A stretch of 64,000 nucleotides of DNA from Zhongshania aliphaticivorans (GTDB taxonomy: Bacteria; Pseudomonadota; Gammaproteobacteria; Pseudomonadales; Spongiibacteraceae). Both the position numbers and the translations under genes were made by a program. The notes below the pieces were generated by a model. That model saw only the letters and a list, made by a program, of their open reading frames with translations. It ran no database searches and had not been told where the DNA came from. The DNA is taken from positions 312,356 to 376,355 of the forward strand of contig NZ_CACSIJ010000012.1 of NCBI RefSeq assembly GCF_902705855.1, read 5' to 3'. Below, in pieces: positions 1 to 9,490 of the stretch (positions are counted from its first letter, which is position 1; each line of letters opens with the position of its first letter).

Positions 1-475
1 CAATAAATTCTGACAACAAGGCAATATGCTCACGCTCATATAAAATATCGGAGCCAATAATGACGTCAAACTCGCCTAGCCCATCACTAAGATCATTCCA
101 CCCTGTACGCAAAAACGGAATTTTCATCCCACTATTCAAACGCACATTTTCTATCAAAAAATTACCCGCTTCAGGATGAATATCGGTGGCAGTAATATCA
201 GCATGTCGTGCATTAAGTAATAAACTGGTCAGCGCCAAACCGCAGCCGACTTCTAAAATACGCTTCCCCTCAACGGCAAAAGTCGCCATTTCATTTGCCA
301 GTACCGCGCTAGAATCCCACACCACGCCAAACAGCGACCATTGCGCAGAGGAAATCCCCAACGCCTCGGCCTCACCCAAAGTATCTGAAAACTGCTGATT
401 ATCGCGAAGACTACGGACGTGAATATCAAACCCTTGAACATCAATGGTTTGGTAACGAAGACGAACAGCTTCCAC
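1..475 (-). CDS. Class I SAM-dependent methyltransferase (3' end outside window)
   Basis: The minus strand carries an open frame that runs off the left edge. It contains a Rossmann motif I (ILEVGCGLALTSLLL), an acidic motif II (ITATDIHPEA) and a later VIIGSDILYE strand. These mark a class I SAM-dependent methyltransferase of the METTL/PF10294-like type common in pseudomonads; the substrate is unknown. The stretch VRLRYQTIDVQGFDIHVRSL matches the usual N-terminus of that family. I chose the GTG at 475 because GGGAG lies 6 nt upstream. The frame stays open to an ATG at 595, so a longer protein is possible. The end is not in the window. Confidence 0.72.
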   Translation of the reverse strand, partial: MEAVRLRYQTIDVQGFDIHVRSLRDNQQFSDTLGEAEALGISSAQWSLFGVVWDSSAVLANEMATFAVEGKRILEVGCGLALTSLLLNARHADITATDIHPEAGNFLIENVRLNSGMKIPFLRTGWNDLSDGLGEFDVIIGSDILYEREHIALLSEFI

Positions 476-718
476 AACATACTCCCAAACGGCTGACGTA
501 AGCCGCGAACTAAGGTAGTTCGCAACACGCACACCTGCACTATAGACGTATACACACGCCACGTCGCGCCAATGCCGATACTGGGGGTTTATCATTAATG
601 AAAGAGCTAGGAAATTTGGCACACAAGGATGTAACAATCCGGTCAAAAACACCTACTCATGGCAGTAAGCCCTAGCAAGTCATATGTGGTTTTCGCCAAA
701 GCTATAAATTGAGAGCCT

Positions 719-760
719 AAAAAAACCCAACCCTATGTTTGCACACAGCGGCCGGGTTGT
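719..760 (-). terminator. Possible terminator after efp
   Basis: On the minus strand CAACCC pairs with GGGTTG across a loop of about 20 nt and is followed by GG and a run of seven T. It lies just after the efp stop. The long loop makes it a weak call. Confidence 0.4.
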
Positions 761-777
761 TTTATTCGCAGGTCCGC

Positions 778-1350
778 TTAAACGGGGGCTTTAGCGCGCG
801 ATTTATACTCGCCAGTGCGGGTGTCAATTTCTATCCAATCGTCAATTTCACAGAAATCGGCAACTTTGATTTCAGTGCCGTTGCTCAATTTGGCTGGCTT
901 CATGACTTTACCCGAGGTGTCGCCGCGAGCCGAGCCTTCGGTATAAGTGATCTGACGAACAACCATGGTCGGTAGATCGACAGAAATTACTTTGCCCTCA
1001 AAGAATACGGCTTCGCAAATATCACTCATGCCATCAACAATGTAAGGTAATACGCTTTCGATATCTTCTTCGTTTAGTTCGTACTGATTGTATTCTTCGT
1101 CCATGAATACATATATAGACTCAGCAACGTACGAGTAGGTTACCGCAATGCGTTCAAGGATAACGGGTTCTACTTTATCGTCGGTTTTATACACGGTTTC
1201 CGTCGTAGAACCACTCAATAGGTTCTTCAACTTCATTTTAACAATGGCACTGTTACGGCCAGATTTCGTAAATTCTGCTTTCTGAACCATCCAAGGCTGG
1301 CCGTCGATCAGAATCACACTATTGGGCTTCATTTCTTGTGCTGTTTTCAT
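778..1350 (-). CDS. efp: Translation elongation factor P
   Basis: EF-P enters the E site of stalled ribosomes and promotes peptide-bond formation at polyproline stretches. The 190-residue protein has the KOW-like N-domain and two OB domains, ending in the family signature around [16 protein letters not shown]. The modifiable loop tip is KSGRNSA with Arg at position 32, not Lys. Arg32 is the residue rhamnosylated by EarP in pseudomonads, and the gene directly upstream is earP. The frame continues 12 codons upstream, but [12 protein letters not shown] is the family N-terminus, so I start at 1350. Confidence 0.95.
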   Translation of the reverse strand: MKTAQEMKPNSVILIDGQPWMVQKAEFTKSGRNSAIVKMKLKNLLSGSTTETVYKTDDKVEPVILERIAVTYSYVAESIYVFMDEEYNQYELNEEDIESVLPYIVDGMSDICEAVFFEGKVISVDLPTMVVRQITYTEGSARGDTSGKVMKPAKLSNGTEIKVADFCEIDDWIEIDTRTGEYKSRAKAPV

Positions 1351-1402
1351 AGGTTTATCCGAATGGAGATTGATATAAGCCAGCAATTTTTTTGGCTGCG
1401 TA

Positions 1403-2545
1403 TCATACCCAATTCTGGTAAAACTGCACTAGCGATTCTGCAAGATTATTTTGCCCCTCTAAATACGCAGCCCAATCCTCTGAGTGCCCCACCAGATCGG
1501 CCCCTCCGACGAATAGCCGATCTTTCATATCTGCCGGCAATACACCCGTATTCCAGGCCAGCCACGAGCTAATCGTGGCGGTCTTTGCGCCTGCACTTAA
1601 ACCTTCGTTGTAGCAACGCAAAAATGCATCTAACTTAACAAAGTGGGCACCTTCTTGCTGAGGATAGATATGCCATAAAAATGGACGCGCTGCCCACTGA
1701 GCGCGAACGAAGGAGTCTTCCCCCCTAACCACATTAAAATCGCAGCTCCACAACAATAAATCGTAGTCCGGCTGGCTCAAAAAAGGGATGAACTGTATGC
1801 ACACACTACCCCGTTGATAACGCTCGCCCAGCTCAAACGCCTCCCGCCCCAGCCATCGACAAACATCTCCGACAACCCTCCCCACTGGCACCAAAAAATG
1901 ATAACGTCGCTGACCTTCGCATATCGCATCAAGCCATTGCGTCAGAGCGGGGTTTTCATAACAAAACAAAGAAACCAAGGTGCTGTCAGCAATCTCATCC
2001 ACACCAATCGTACTGAGAAACTGTGCTTTAGCACGGTCATTTTGCTGGAACGCACTCCGTCGCTGCAACAAGTTCGTTTCGCGAAGCAATCCGCCGGTGT
2101 TAGTGCTAAAACCAGGGAAGAAAAAATACTTCTGCAGTCCATTTTGCTGTAGCGACGGCAGGCCATGACAGCCCGCCACCCAATCTTCGGCACTTAAATA
2201 TTCTAAGTTTAGCCACAGAGGAGGGACTGATCGCGCAGCCATTGCTGCAAGATACTTTAGAGGCAGCTGACAGCCAAAGGCCTCGACCACCACGTCGGCG
2301 GGTACAACCTCCCGCCACTCCGGCGACCAATAATGAACCCAAACGCGGCCAATCTGCCGCGGGGCGTAACTGGAAATTCCAGTTGGGGATATCCCACTCA
2401 GGCGCGCCAAGGTTTCAGGGTCGTCGACCCAAAGCCGCACCTCAGCGTCATACTCTTCTGCCAATTGCCGCGCCAAGCGCCAACACACGCCCGCATCGCC
2501 ATAATTATCAATAACATGGCAAAATATGTCCCAACTTGTACGCAT
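1403..2545 (-). CDS. earP: EF-P arginine-32 rhamnosyltransferase EarP
   Basis: EarP transfers rhamnose from dTDP-rhamnose to Arg32 of EF-P, which activates it. The start [20 protein letters not shown] is the EarP family opening; Asp13 and Asp17 fall at the numbering of the known active-site aspartates. The C-terminal nucleotide-sugar part keeps [20 protein letters not shown] and QQEGAH, the GT104 signature. The ATG at 2545 gives the family length (380 aa); a TTG four codons upstream is less likely. It lies 52 nt upstream of efp on the same strand, so enzyme and substrate are probably co-transcribed. Confidence 0.95.
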   Translation of the reverse strand: MRTSWDIFCHVIDNYGDAGVCWRLARQLAEEYDAEVRLWVDDPETLARLSGISPTGISSYAPRQIGRVWVHYWSPEWREVVPADVVVEAFGCQLPLKYLAAMAARSVPPLWLNLEYLSAEDWVAGCHGLPSLQQNGLQKYFFFPGFSTNTGGLLRETNLLQRRSAFQQNDRAKAQFLSTIGVDEIADSTLVSLFCYENPALTQWLDAICEGQRRYHFLVPVGRVVGDVCRWLGREAFELGERYQRGSVCIQFIPFLSQPDYDLLLWSCDFNVVRGEDSFVRAQWAARPFLWHIYPQQEGAHFVKLDAFLRCYNEGLSAGAKTATISSWLAWNTGVLPADMKDRLFVGGADLVGHSEDWAAYLEGQNNLAESLVQFYQNWV

Positions 2546-2656
2546 GAATGCCCGCAATGAATAAAAACACGGTTGAATGAAATAGTTGAATTACGCAGTG
2601 TAAGCGGCCGCCGGCTTTCGCAGAGCGACTAATACTAACGCTAGAAGATGGATATT

Positions 2657-2686
2657 AAAAAGTGGGATTTGGTGATCCCACTTTTT
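2657..2686 (-). terminator. Strong rho-independent terminator
   Basis: AAAAAGTGGGAT and ATCCCACTTTTT form a perfect 12-bp stem around a 6-nt loop. Read on the minus strand it ends the crotonase gene 17 bp away; the A/T flanks would let it work both ways. Confidence 0.85.
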
Positions 2687-2703
2687 ACGGCTGGCTGCTG
2701 CTC

Positions 2704-3513
2704 TTATCTTGCAAGGTTTACACGGGGAAGTACGGGCTCCCGCTTTTCTAAAAATGCCGCCAAGGCTTCGCGGTGTTCTTCACTATTGCGACAGCGTTGG
2801 AAGTTTTTAATTTCCTCTGCGATATAGCTCTCGCAACTCATTTCCTCGGCGTTTTTCAAATTGCTTTTAATACATCCCAGCGCATTTGTCGGCCCATCGG
2901 CTAAGCGCGTTGCCAAGCTCTCCACTTCGCCACACAGGGCATCCACCTCACAGACTTTACTTAACAAGCCATTTTTAAAGGCTTCATCTGCGCTATAAGT
3001 TGGACAAAGCAAACAGAATTCCCGCGCTTTACCCGCGCCCATCCATTTACTTAGAAAATACGCGGCGGCGAAATCACCAGACAGGCCTATTTTAGTATGG
3101 GCGTATCCTAGGGTGGCCGTCGTGTCAGCTAGACGAAAATCGCAGGCCAAGGCCAAGGACAAGCCGCCACCAACAGCGGGGCCACGGATCATCGCAATGG
3201 TCGGTTTGGGCATCTCATGTAATAACATGGCGGCCTCGGCCCCCACTCGTAATAAGACTTCGGTAGAATATTTACGGGTGTGCTCGAGACCTAGCGCCAA
3301 ATTTTTGATATCTGCGCCCGAACAAAATGCGTCCCCAGCACCCTCTATCACCACCGCCCCGACCGAGTCATCTTGCGCGGCGTCTCGTATGTAGTGGTAT
3401 AAAGAGGTCACCATCTCTTCATTTATCGCGTTCTTTGAGGCGGGGCGACTTAAAATAACGTGCAATATTCTACCCTGACGACGGGTGTGAACAGGGCCAA
3501 TCTCATTAATCAT
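2704..3513 (-). CDS. Enoyl-CoA hydratase/isomerase (crotonase) family protein
   Basis: This is a 269-residue crotonase-fold acyl-CoA enzyme. The CoA/oxyanion-hole motifs are visible: AFCSGADIKNL around residue 65 and GPAVGGGLSLALACDFRLAD around residue 110. The two glutamates used by classical enoyl-CoA hydratases are not obvious: the first site is a Leu in GGGLSLA. An Asp occurs in KIGLSGDFAAAYFL, where PaaG-type delta3-delta2 isomerases carry their catalytic Asp. A ring-opened or enoyl isomerase role is therefore more likely than hydration, as inference. The gene stands alone between a terminator and the siderophore-receptor promoter. Confidence 0.82.
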   Translation of the reverse strand: MINEIGPVHTRRQGRILHVILSRPASKNAINEEMVTSLYHYIRDAAQDDSVGAVVIEGAGDAFCSGADIKNLALGLEHTRKYSTEVLLRVGAEAAMLLHEMPKPTIAMIRGPAVGGGLSLALACDFRLADTTATLGYAHTKIGLSGDFAAAYFLSKWMGAGKAREFCLLCPTYSADEAFKNGLLSKVCEVDALCGEVESLATRLADGPTNALGCIKSNLKNAEEMSCESYIAEEIKNFQRCRNSEEHREALAAFLEKREPVLPRVNLAR

Positions 3514-3801
3514 TATTTTTATCCTATTAACTGCTAAAGAAGGCGCATCCTTGCTTTGTGCAAAGCACCTTGTTCCTAGCTTTTCTGCCAGTCATGCCTA
3601 CAAAATACGGGACAATATCGCGAAAAACAATCGATAAAACACGAGCTTTTGAGGTAAGGGCCACACTAAACAATAAAGTGTCGGCTCACGACCTTAAAGC
3701 ACCAAAAATGAGCTCACATTCCTTCCATACCACTTCTTTACCAGCAAAAAATGCCCACCAACTGTGCTCCTTTAGGTAAGCACCAAATAAAACACTAATC
3801 T

Positions 3802-3822
3802 AAATACAAACTATTTGTATTT
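3802..3822. promoter_or_regulatory. Perfect 9-3-9 palindrome upstream of siderophore receptor
   Basis: AAATACAAA, CTA, TTTGTATTT form a perfect inverted repeat about 110 bp before the receptor start and abutting the Fur-like site. The symmetry suggests an operator for a dimeric regulator; which one is unknown. Confidence 0.45.
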
Positions 3823-3840
3823 GATATTCATTCTCATTAC
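3822..3840 (+). promoter_or_regulatory. Fur-box-like site
   Basis: The stretch TGATATTCATTCTCATTAC (from 3822) reads as three imperfect hexamers of the GATAAT type expected for Fur binding. Its place before a TonB-dependent siderophore receptor fits iron repression. The match is partial. Confidence 0.5.
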
Positions 3841-3931
3841 TATATGTCCGACTTCAGGCTTCACCTAAATTATATATCCGCAGCCGCACAAAAAGTGGCC
3901 GCACTAGAGACTTATCCAGGAGATACTTAAC

Positions 3932-6082
3932 GTGACCGACCTACACCAAGTAAACCGACCGCAACGTAAATTACTCGCGCAAGCGATTGGCTTTGCAATA
4001 GCTAGTACTGCATTGCCAGCGCTAGCGGCAGAAGAAGCACAGCAAACTCTACCTGCAGTAAAAGTTGAATCTACCGTCATCTCTCCTTATAAAGCAGAAA
4101 AAGCCTCATCCCCCCAGTACACCCAAAAGCTGGCCGACACGCCAAAAACCATCACCGTTGTACCTGAGCAAATACTGCGCGACCAAGCCGTGACCAGCCT
4201 TCGCGATGCACTGCGTAATGTTTCTGGTATCACCATGCAAGCAGGTGAAGGCGGCGCAGCAGCTGGTGACAACCTGAGTATTCGCGGCTTTGACGCGACC
4301 AACGACCTCTATGTAGACGGTGTTCGTGATATTGGCGCGTACAGCCGCGACACCTTCAACCTTGAGCAATTAGAAGTTACCAAAGGCCCATCATCAACTG
4401 TTAGCGGCCGTGGTTCAGCGGGTGGTTCGGTTAACTTAGTAAGCAAGACTGCAAAATTTGAAGAGTTTAAACGCGGCACCATCATGGTCGGCAACGAAGA
4501 CCAACTGCGCGCCACAGCAGATATCAATGCGACATTGACGAGCAACTTAGCCGGCCGCATCAACCTCATGACACAAGACAGTGGCGTACCTGGCCGTGAC
4601 GTGACTAAAAACAAAGGCAGCGCCTTTGCCGGCGCCTTAACCTACTTATTGTCAGATAAAACAACTTTGTCCGGTGGCATTACCTATCTAGACCAAGACA
4701 ACACCCCCGACGGCGGCGTGCCATTACTCACTAACGCCAACGGCCAGCGCTACCTAGACGAATCTACCGCAGAAAATTACTACGGTGTTGAAAACCGCGA
4801 TTTCGACGAAAACGAAATCACCACATTCAAATTTGCCGTTGAACACAACTTTAGCGAGACCTTAAGCCTGCGCAACCAGACGTTTATCGGCACCACCGAA
4901 ACCTCTGCCGCCTTCACCCGTCCCAGCTTTGACTCAGCTACCGGTGAAGTCCGCCGCGGCGGTGTAAAAAGTCGCGACGAAGACCGTGACATTCTCTCTA
5001 ATCAGACAAGCCTGCGCAGCGACTTTACCAGCGGTGGAATTCAACACAATCTCGTCACAGGCTTTGATGTCACCCAAGAGGAATACACCTACTACGAGTT
5101 GCTGAACACCGACGACAACCCAGCCAATGTTGACCTATACAACCCCGTAACTAACGATCCTTACAACGGCTCTATTACCCGCACGGGCGGAAAGCGCAAA
5201 GGGACCTACGACGCACTTTCTTTCTTTGTAAGTGACACCCTTACCTTTACACCTCAGTGGTTGCTCACTGTAGGTATGCGTGTTGAAGATTACGATCAAG
5301 ATTACACACAGGATTATTCATCCACCAACCGCGACGGCAGCATCACCTCACCGTACACCTATAAATCTAGCGACACCTTAGTAAGCTGGAACGCCGCCAT
5401 TACCTATAAACCCGTTGAAAACGGCAGTATTTATTTTGGTATCGGCAATGCGCAAACGCCTCTGGGCAGCAACCTAACACTGTCATCGGATGAACAAAAC
5501 CTAGATGCTGAAGAAGATCAAATCTTAGAACTCGGCACCAAGTGGGAACTGTTCGATGCCAAGGTTCTTGCCAATGCAGCACTATTCCGCTCGGTTAAAA
5601 CCAACGCAGCGACCAACGACGTCGACAACGACGACGCGCTAGTACTCGACGGTGAGCAAGTAGTACAAGGCATAGAACTAGGCATTAACGGCACCATCAC
5701 ATCAAAGTGGGCGATCATCGCCAACTACACCTATACCGATAGCGAAATCAAAGATTCTGGCGATCCAGCAGAAGTTGGCGTGGTTATTTTCAATACGCCT
5801 GACCACAGCGCCAGCCTATGGACTACCTACCAAATTGATCGCGCATGGCAAGTGGGTGGTGGTCTGCAGTACATTGGCGAATACGAGAATGGTGACACGA
5901 CTGAGCTAGATGCAACCACCTTACTTAACGCGACCGCGTCGTTCCAAGCGACTGATAACGTTAAGCTTCAGCTAAATGCCAACAACTTAACTGATGAAAA
6001 ATATCTGTTAAAACCCCGTGGTAGCCGTGGCGTGCCCGGACCTGGTACCGGCGTTACACTTACCGCAAGTCTGGAGTTCTAA
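3932..6082 (+). CDS. fiu: TonB-dependent catecholate siderophore receptor (Fiu/PiuA type)
   Basis: This outer-membrane gated porin takes up ferric catecholate siderophores with energy from TonB-ExbBD. The 716-residue protein has a signal peptide ending near ALAAEE (residue 33), a TonB-box-like TLPAVKVES, a plug domain beginning TPKTITVVPEQIL with SIRGFDATNDLYVDGVRD, and a beta barrel ending in the required terminal Phe (TLTASLEF). The next gene is a PiuC/YbiX dioxygenase, the usual partner of Fiu/PiuA receptors, which supports this subtype. The start is GTG at 3932 behind AGGAG (3918-3922), 9 nt upstream. Expression is probably iron-repressed through the upstream site. Confidence 0.9.
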   Translation: MTDLHQVNRPQRKLLAQAIGFAIASTALPALAAEEAQQTLPAVKVESTVISPYKAEKASSPQYTQKLADTPKTITVVPEQILRDQAVTSLRDALRNVSGITMQAGEGGAAAGDNLSIRGFDATNDLYVDGVRDIGAYSRDTFNLEQLEVTKGPSSTVSGRGSAGGSVNLVSKTAKFEEFKRGTIMVGNEDQLRATADINATLTSNLAGRINLMTQDSGVPGRDVTKNKGSAFAGALTYLLSDKTTLSGGITYLDQDNTPDGGVPLLTNANGQRYLDESTAENYYGVENRDFDENEITTFKFAVEHNFSETLSLRNQTFIGTTETSAAFTRPSFDSATGEVRRGGVKSRDEDRDILSNQTSLRSDFTSGGIQHNLVTGFDVTQEEYTYYELLNTDDNPANVDLYNPVTNDPYNGSITRTGGKRKGTYDALSFFVSDTLTFTPQWLLTVGMRVEDYDQDYTQDYSSTNRDGSITSPYTYKSSDTLVSWNAAITYKPVENGSIYFGIGNAQTPLGSNLTLSSDEQNLDAEEDQILELGTKWELFDAKVLANAALFRSVKTNAATNDVDNDDALVLDGEQVVQGIELGINGTITSKWAIIANYTYTDSEIKDSGDPAEVGVVIFNTPDHSASLWTTYQIDRAWQVGGGLQYIGEYENGDTTELDATTLLNATASFQATDNVKLQLNANNLTDEKYLLKPRGSRGVPGPGTGVTLTASLEF

Positions 6083-6122
6083 TTCCTAACACGCAATAAT
6101 GTAAGTGTCAGGGAAAAATCAC

Positions 6123-6146
6123 CGCCCCGCCTATGCGGGGCGTTTT
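6123..6146 (+). terminator. Terminator between receptor and dioxygenase
   Basis: CGCCCCGC, a 4-nt loop CTAT, and GCGGGGCG form a perfect 8-bp GC stem followed by TTTT. It sits only 18 bp before the next start codon, so it either ends the receptor mRNA or reduces read-through into piuC. Confidence 0.8.
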
Positions 6147-6164
6147 CGTTAAAGGTTTAAAAAC

Positions 6165-6845
6165 ATGCTCGTTAAAATACCCGCTCTTCTCAGTAAAACA
6201 GAGGTCGCGCACTGCCGCAGTATTATGGAAGCCGCAGAATGGGTAGATGGCAAGGTGACCGCGGGATACCAATCAGCAAAGAATAAAAACAATATTCAGT
6301 TAGCAGAAAATTCCAATGCGGCAAACCAGCTTGGCGACATTATTTTAGCCGCGCTCGCCAAAAACAATTTATTCATGTCTGCTGCACTACCGCTAAAAAT
6401 CTTTCCCCCCTTGTTTAATTGCTACCAAGGCGGCCATTCCTTTGGCGTACACGTCGACAATGCTATTCGGCAGGTAAAGGGTACGGCGGTTAAAGTACGA
6501 ACCGATCTATCGATGACACTGTTTTTCTCAGAGCCAGAAGAATACGACGGCGGAGAATTGGTGATTGAAGATACCTACGGCACACAGAGCATCAAACTCG
6601 CTGCGGGCGATATGATTTTATACCCGTCAACCAGCTTACACCGAGTCACACCCGTTACCGAAGGCAGGCGTCTAGCCTCCTTTTTTTGGCTGCAAAGTAT
6701 GGTCGCCAGCGACGAAAAACGCAGCTTGTTATACGACATGGATATGAGCATTCAGAATCTAAGCCAGGGCAATGAAGACCACCCTGCGATTATTCAGCTC
6801 ACTGGGGTTTACCACAATTTATTACGGCAGTGGGCGCAAACCTAA
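6165..6845 (+). CDS. piuC: PKHD-type Fe(II)/2-oxoglutarate hydroxylase YbiX/PiuC
   Basis: This is a 226-residue dioxygenase of the PiuC/YbiX family that accompanies Fiu/PiuA receptors; its substrate is not firmly known, though siderophore processing is the usual proposal. The facial triad is visible as His96-x-Asp98 (GVHVDNA) and His159 (SLHRVTPV), and Arg169 (GRRL) is placed to bind 2-oxoglutarate. Length and motif spacing equal those of the E. coli protein. It lies 82 bp after the receptor stop, behind a terminator hairpin. Confidence 0.9.
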   Translation: MLVKIPALLSKTEVAHCRSIMEAAEWVDGKVTAGYQSAKNKNNIQLAENSNAANQLGDIILAALAKNNLFMSAALPLKIFPPLFNCYQGGHSFGVHVDNAIRQVKGTAVKVRTDLSMTLFFSEPEEYDGGELVIEDTYGTQSIKLAAGDMILYPSTSLHRVTPVTEGRRLASFFWLQSMVASDEKRSLLYDMDMSIQNLSQGNEDHPAIIQLTGVYHNLLRQWAQT

Positions 6846-6873
6846 TTAGCTTATGCACCCACCCAGAGTAATA

Positions 6874-7350
6874 CTAAGATTCGTCGTCGCTAGTATTGCG
6901 ATATTTTAACTGTAAACCCTTTAAAAAATTTCGCAAAATCTGATCTTTACAGTCTCGATAATGCTTGTGATCTGGCTTGCGAAAGAAAGCGCTTAACTCG
7001 TGCTTACTAATTTTAAAGTCAGCCAATTCTAAAATAGCCATGACATCTTCAGCCTTAAGACTTAATGCGATTTTTAATTTCATAAAAATCATATTATTCG
7101 TCAATCGTTTTTCAACTGCGGGCTTCGGGCCATCTTTGGCGCCACGCATATCGACAATTAGACCGTTCAAAAATGCCGCCAGCAGCAAATCACTGCAATC
7201 TTCGTAGCCCTCATCACCTTCTTTCTTTAACCACGCACTCACTTCTTCTCTAGAAACATGGTGATCTGCCAAACCGTAAATCGCCATCATTTTTGCATCA
7301 TTAAAATCAAAGATGTAACGCACTCGGCGCAACACATCGTTATTTACCAT
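6874..7350 (-). CDS. yehS: DUF1456 protein YehS
   Basis: This 158-residue protein of unknown function contains two tandem copies of the DUF1456 unit. Each has the pattern NxDxLRRVRYxF or MKLKIAL, then a MAIYGLADHHVSREEVSAWL or MAILELADFKISKHELSAFF segment, then an F-LNGL ending. The highly charged C-terminus is unstructured. GGAAT lies 5 nt before the ATG. The gene is 25 bp downstream of the YlqF-like GTPase and probably shares its mRNA. Confidence 0.85.
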   Translation of the reverse strand: MVNNDVLRRVRYIFDFNDAKMMAIYGLADHHVSREEVSAWLKKEGDEGYEDCSDLLLAAFLNGLIVDMRGAKDGPKPAVEKRLTNNMIFMKLKIALSLKAEDVMAILELADFKISKHELSAFFRKPDHKHYRDCKDQILRNFLKGLQLKYRNTSDDES

Positions 7351-7375
7351 TGTTGATTCCTATTACGGTTTTATA

Positions 7376-8311
7376 TCAATCGTCAGAGCGGCGAGAGCCT
7401 TCTTTAAAACGACGTTTACGCGCCTGATTCTCTTCTTCTTTCTTAGCTTTAGCTTCAGCAACCGCGAGATTTTCTCGCTCAATCATCGCCGGTGTTTCAA
7501 GACTAATACGGCCCAATGTACCAGCACGTAATTCATTAATTAATACTTCGCAAATTTTATGAAGGTTTATACGCCCTCCCGCACTTAAGGCTCCGCGACG
7601 CAGCGCGGCAGCCTCTAAAAATGCCAATTCAGTGTTTGGAATACTATCGAGTTGGTAGCGCGCTTGCAGTAATTCAGGGTAGGCCTTAATTAAATAATCG
7701 GCGGCGTAAAAGCCAACATCGTCATATTCCATGGCAGTATTTTTAATCGCGCCAGTTACTGCAAGGCGGTAGCTACTGTTGGGGTTTTCAATTTTGGGCC
7801 ACAAAATACCAGGGGTGTCGAACAACACAATGCCGCTACCCAAATTAATACGCTGCTGACTTTTTGTAACTGCCGGTTCATTGCCGGTCTTGGCGATAAT
7901 ACGATCCGCCAAAATATTAATTAAGGTCGATTTTCCCACATTAGGAATACCGACAATCATGGTATTAATGGTTTTTAAACTGGCGTCTTTGGCGGGAAAC
8001 ATTTTGCGGCACAGCTCAATGAGCTGTTTGATTTTAGTCGGGTCGTCAGTGGTGGTGGTAAATGACTTAACGCCGCGATCTCTTTCTAGGTATTGCTGCC
8101 ACTCTGCAGTCACTTTAGGGTCGGCCAAATCAGCCTTGCTCAGCACCTTGATACAGGGCTTATCGCCACGCAATTTTGCGATGGCAGGATTCTCACTGGA
8201 GTTGGGAATACGTGCGTCCAAGACCTCAATCAGCAGATCAACCTGAGGTAAGACCTCGGCTATCGCCTTTTGGGCTTTGTGCATATGCCCTGGATACCAC
8301 TGAATCGCCAT
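7376..8311 (-). CDS. ylqF: Circularly permuted ribosome-biogenesis GTPase, YlqF/RbgA-like
   Basis: The protein (about 311 aa) shows G motifs in permuted order: G4 LSKAD near residue 58, then G1 GIPNVGKST near 120, then G3 DTPG near 165. The opening IQWYPGHMHKA is the YlqF/RbgA signature. RbgA helps mature the large ribosomal subunit; proteobacterial homologues are less studied. The tail is rich in Lys, Arg and Glu, as expected for rRNA contact. The ATG at 8311 is preferred to an adjacent TTG. Confidence 0.88.
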   Translation of the reverse strand: MAIQWYPGHMHKAQKAIAEVLPQVDLLIEVLDARIPNSSENPAIAKLRGDKPCIKVLSKADLADPKVTAEWQQYLERDRGVKSFTTTTDDPTKIKQLIELCRKMFPAKDASLKTINTMIVGIPNVGKSTLINILADRIIAKTGNEPAVTKSQQRINLGSGIVLFDTPGILWPKIENPNSSYRLAVTGAIKNTAMEYDDVGFYAADYLIKAYPELLQARYQLDSIPNTELAFLEAAALRRGALSAGGRINLHKICEVLINELRAGTLGRISLETPAMIERENLAVAEAKAKKEEENQARKRRFKEGSRRSDD

Positions 8312-8452
8312 CAACTACGCCTTATCGATCAAAGGCGCTATTGTACGTTAAGCAGACCGACTTTGGGTAAACTCAGCTCGATTCACTCAGAAATCGACTC
8401 GCTATGAACACATACGCTAATAATACGACGCAGATGAAAGCGTCATCTTAAA

Positions 8453-8917
8453 TTAGCCCAAGGGTAGGTATACGTCGGTCAACATATCTTTCTCTGCAAT
8501 ATGGGGACCCACATTTAGGTAATGAAAAAATATGGGGAAGTTCCCGAGCTGCTCGCCGCTGCGTGGTAACCAATGCTGATATAAATACGCCGCAGCCTCA
8601 ACATTGTCACGGGAGCCAATATGACGCGCCACCGCACATCGGCAGGCCGGAATACACTTATTAATTACGCCATAGGTATTCGGTAGTACATCGTCTAATA
8701 CCGAAACAGCTAAATCCACTCGATACGCCGACGCGGTTACCGCTCGCGGATCATTGTAATGCACGCCATAGCTGCGATGCTCTGGTGACGGTGCTAAGCC
8801 ATTTTCTTTTCGCCATGCAACGAGTTTAGCAATGGCCTGCCCCTCCGCTTCTGGCGCCCCCACATGCTCAATCACTGCAATTTTGGTCTCAGGAAAATCA
8901 ATAATATTAACCTGCAA
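8453..8917 (-). CDS. GyrI-like effector-binding domain protein (TTG start)
   Basis: This is a stand-alone domain of the GyrI/AraC-effector-binding fold, about 154 aa. Visible family features are the opening IIDFPETKIAVIEHVG, the core SPEHRSYGVHYNDP and the ending FPIFFHYLN followed by DVYLPL. Relatives bind small hydrophobic ligands or gyrase. I choose the TTG at 8917 because a perfect AGGAGG (8924-8929) lies 6 nt before it; a GTG at 8947 would bury that site inside the gene. It follows the gene at 8954-9397 by 36 nt. Confidence 0.75.
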   Translation of the reverse strand: MQVNIIDFPETKIAVIEHVGAPEAEGQAIAKLVAWRKENGLAPSPEHRSYGVHYNDPRAVTASAYRVDLAVSVLDDVLPNTYGVINKCIPACRCAVARHIGSRDNVEAAAYLYQHWLPRSGEQLGNFPIFFHYLNVGPHIAEKDMLTDVYLPLG

Positions 8918-8953
8918 TGAGATCCTCCTTCCTTCAATCCGAAACACTATGCC

Positions 8954-9397
8954 TTACAACAACTCAGTTTTAGATCGGTCGCCCTCAGAAAACACCGCCA
9001 CCAATGAATAGCGCATAAACCCGCTGCAGGTACTCAAATAATCACGTATTTCGTGTTTAACAATATCCGCAAAACCCTCGTCTTTAAATTTCCAATGTGT
9101 AGACTCATCGAGATATGGCTGCAGTGAAGCCATATCACAAACCACCCGATACGGCGATTCCTGTAGTTTGCTGTCATCTGCCACAACAACGTTTAAGACA
9201 AAGCTCTCATCAAATTCAAATATTAGGTAAAGGGAATCATCTTGAATACTGCTATGCAATTCACCAACCGCTTTATTGACGCAGGCTGCCAGCAAAGGCG
9301 CAAAATCGGCCTCGAGCTGCGCTACACTATTTATAAGATACTTCGCTTTAACCCCACTTTCCGCCGGAGATGACAACACCTCCCACTCAATATTCAT
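8954..9397 (-). CDS. Conserved hypothetical protein
   Basis: I do not recognise this protein of about 147 aa. It is acidic, has no signal peptide or membrane segment, and looks like an alpha/beta cytoplasmic protein (EWEVLSSPAESGVKAKYL at the start, SLYLIFEFDESFVLNVVV in the middle). The ATG at 9397 has AAGGG 10 nt upstream; the longer frame to 9478 adds a stretch that looks non-coding. It precedes the GyrI-like gene on the same strand. Confidence 0.6.
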   Translation of the reverse strand: MNIEWEVLSSPAESGVKAKYLINSVAQLEADFAPLLAACVNKAVGELHSSIQDDSLYLIFEFDESFVLNVVVADDSKLQESPYRVVCDMASLQPYLDESTHWKFKDEGFADIVKHEIRDYLSTCSGFMRYSLVAVFSEGDRSKTELL

Positions 9398-9490
9398 CGC
9401 TGTAAGACCCTTAATTTTATGAACGTCAATTCTTAGATTAGCGGTGTGATGTAGCCAGCTAATTAGTGTTGGATACAAAAATTACCGCAA

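Noticed and set aside
3558..3779. 73-codon frame before the siderophore receptor
   Set aside because: No Shine-Dalgarno sequence and no recognisable protein pattern; lies in the promoter region.
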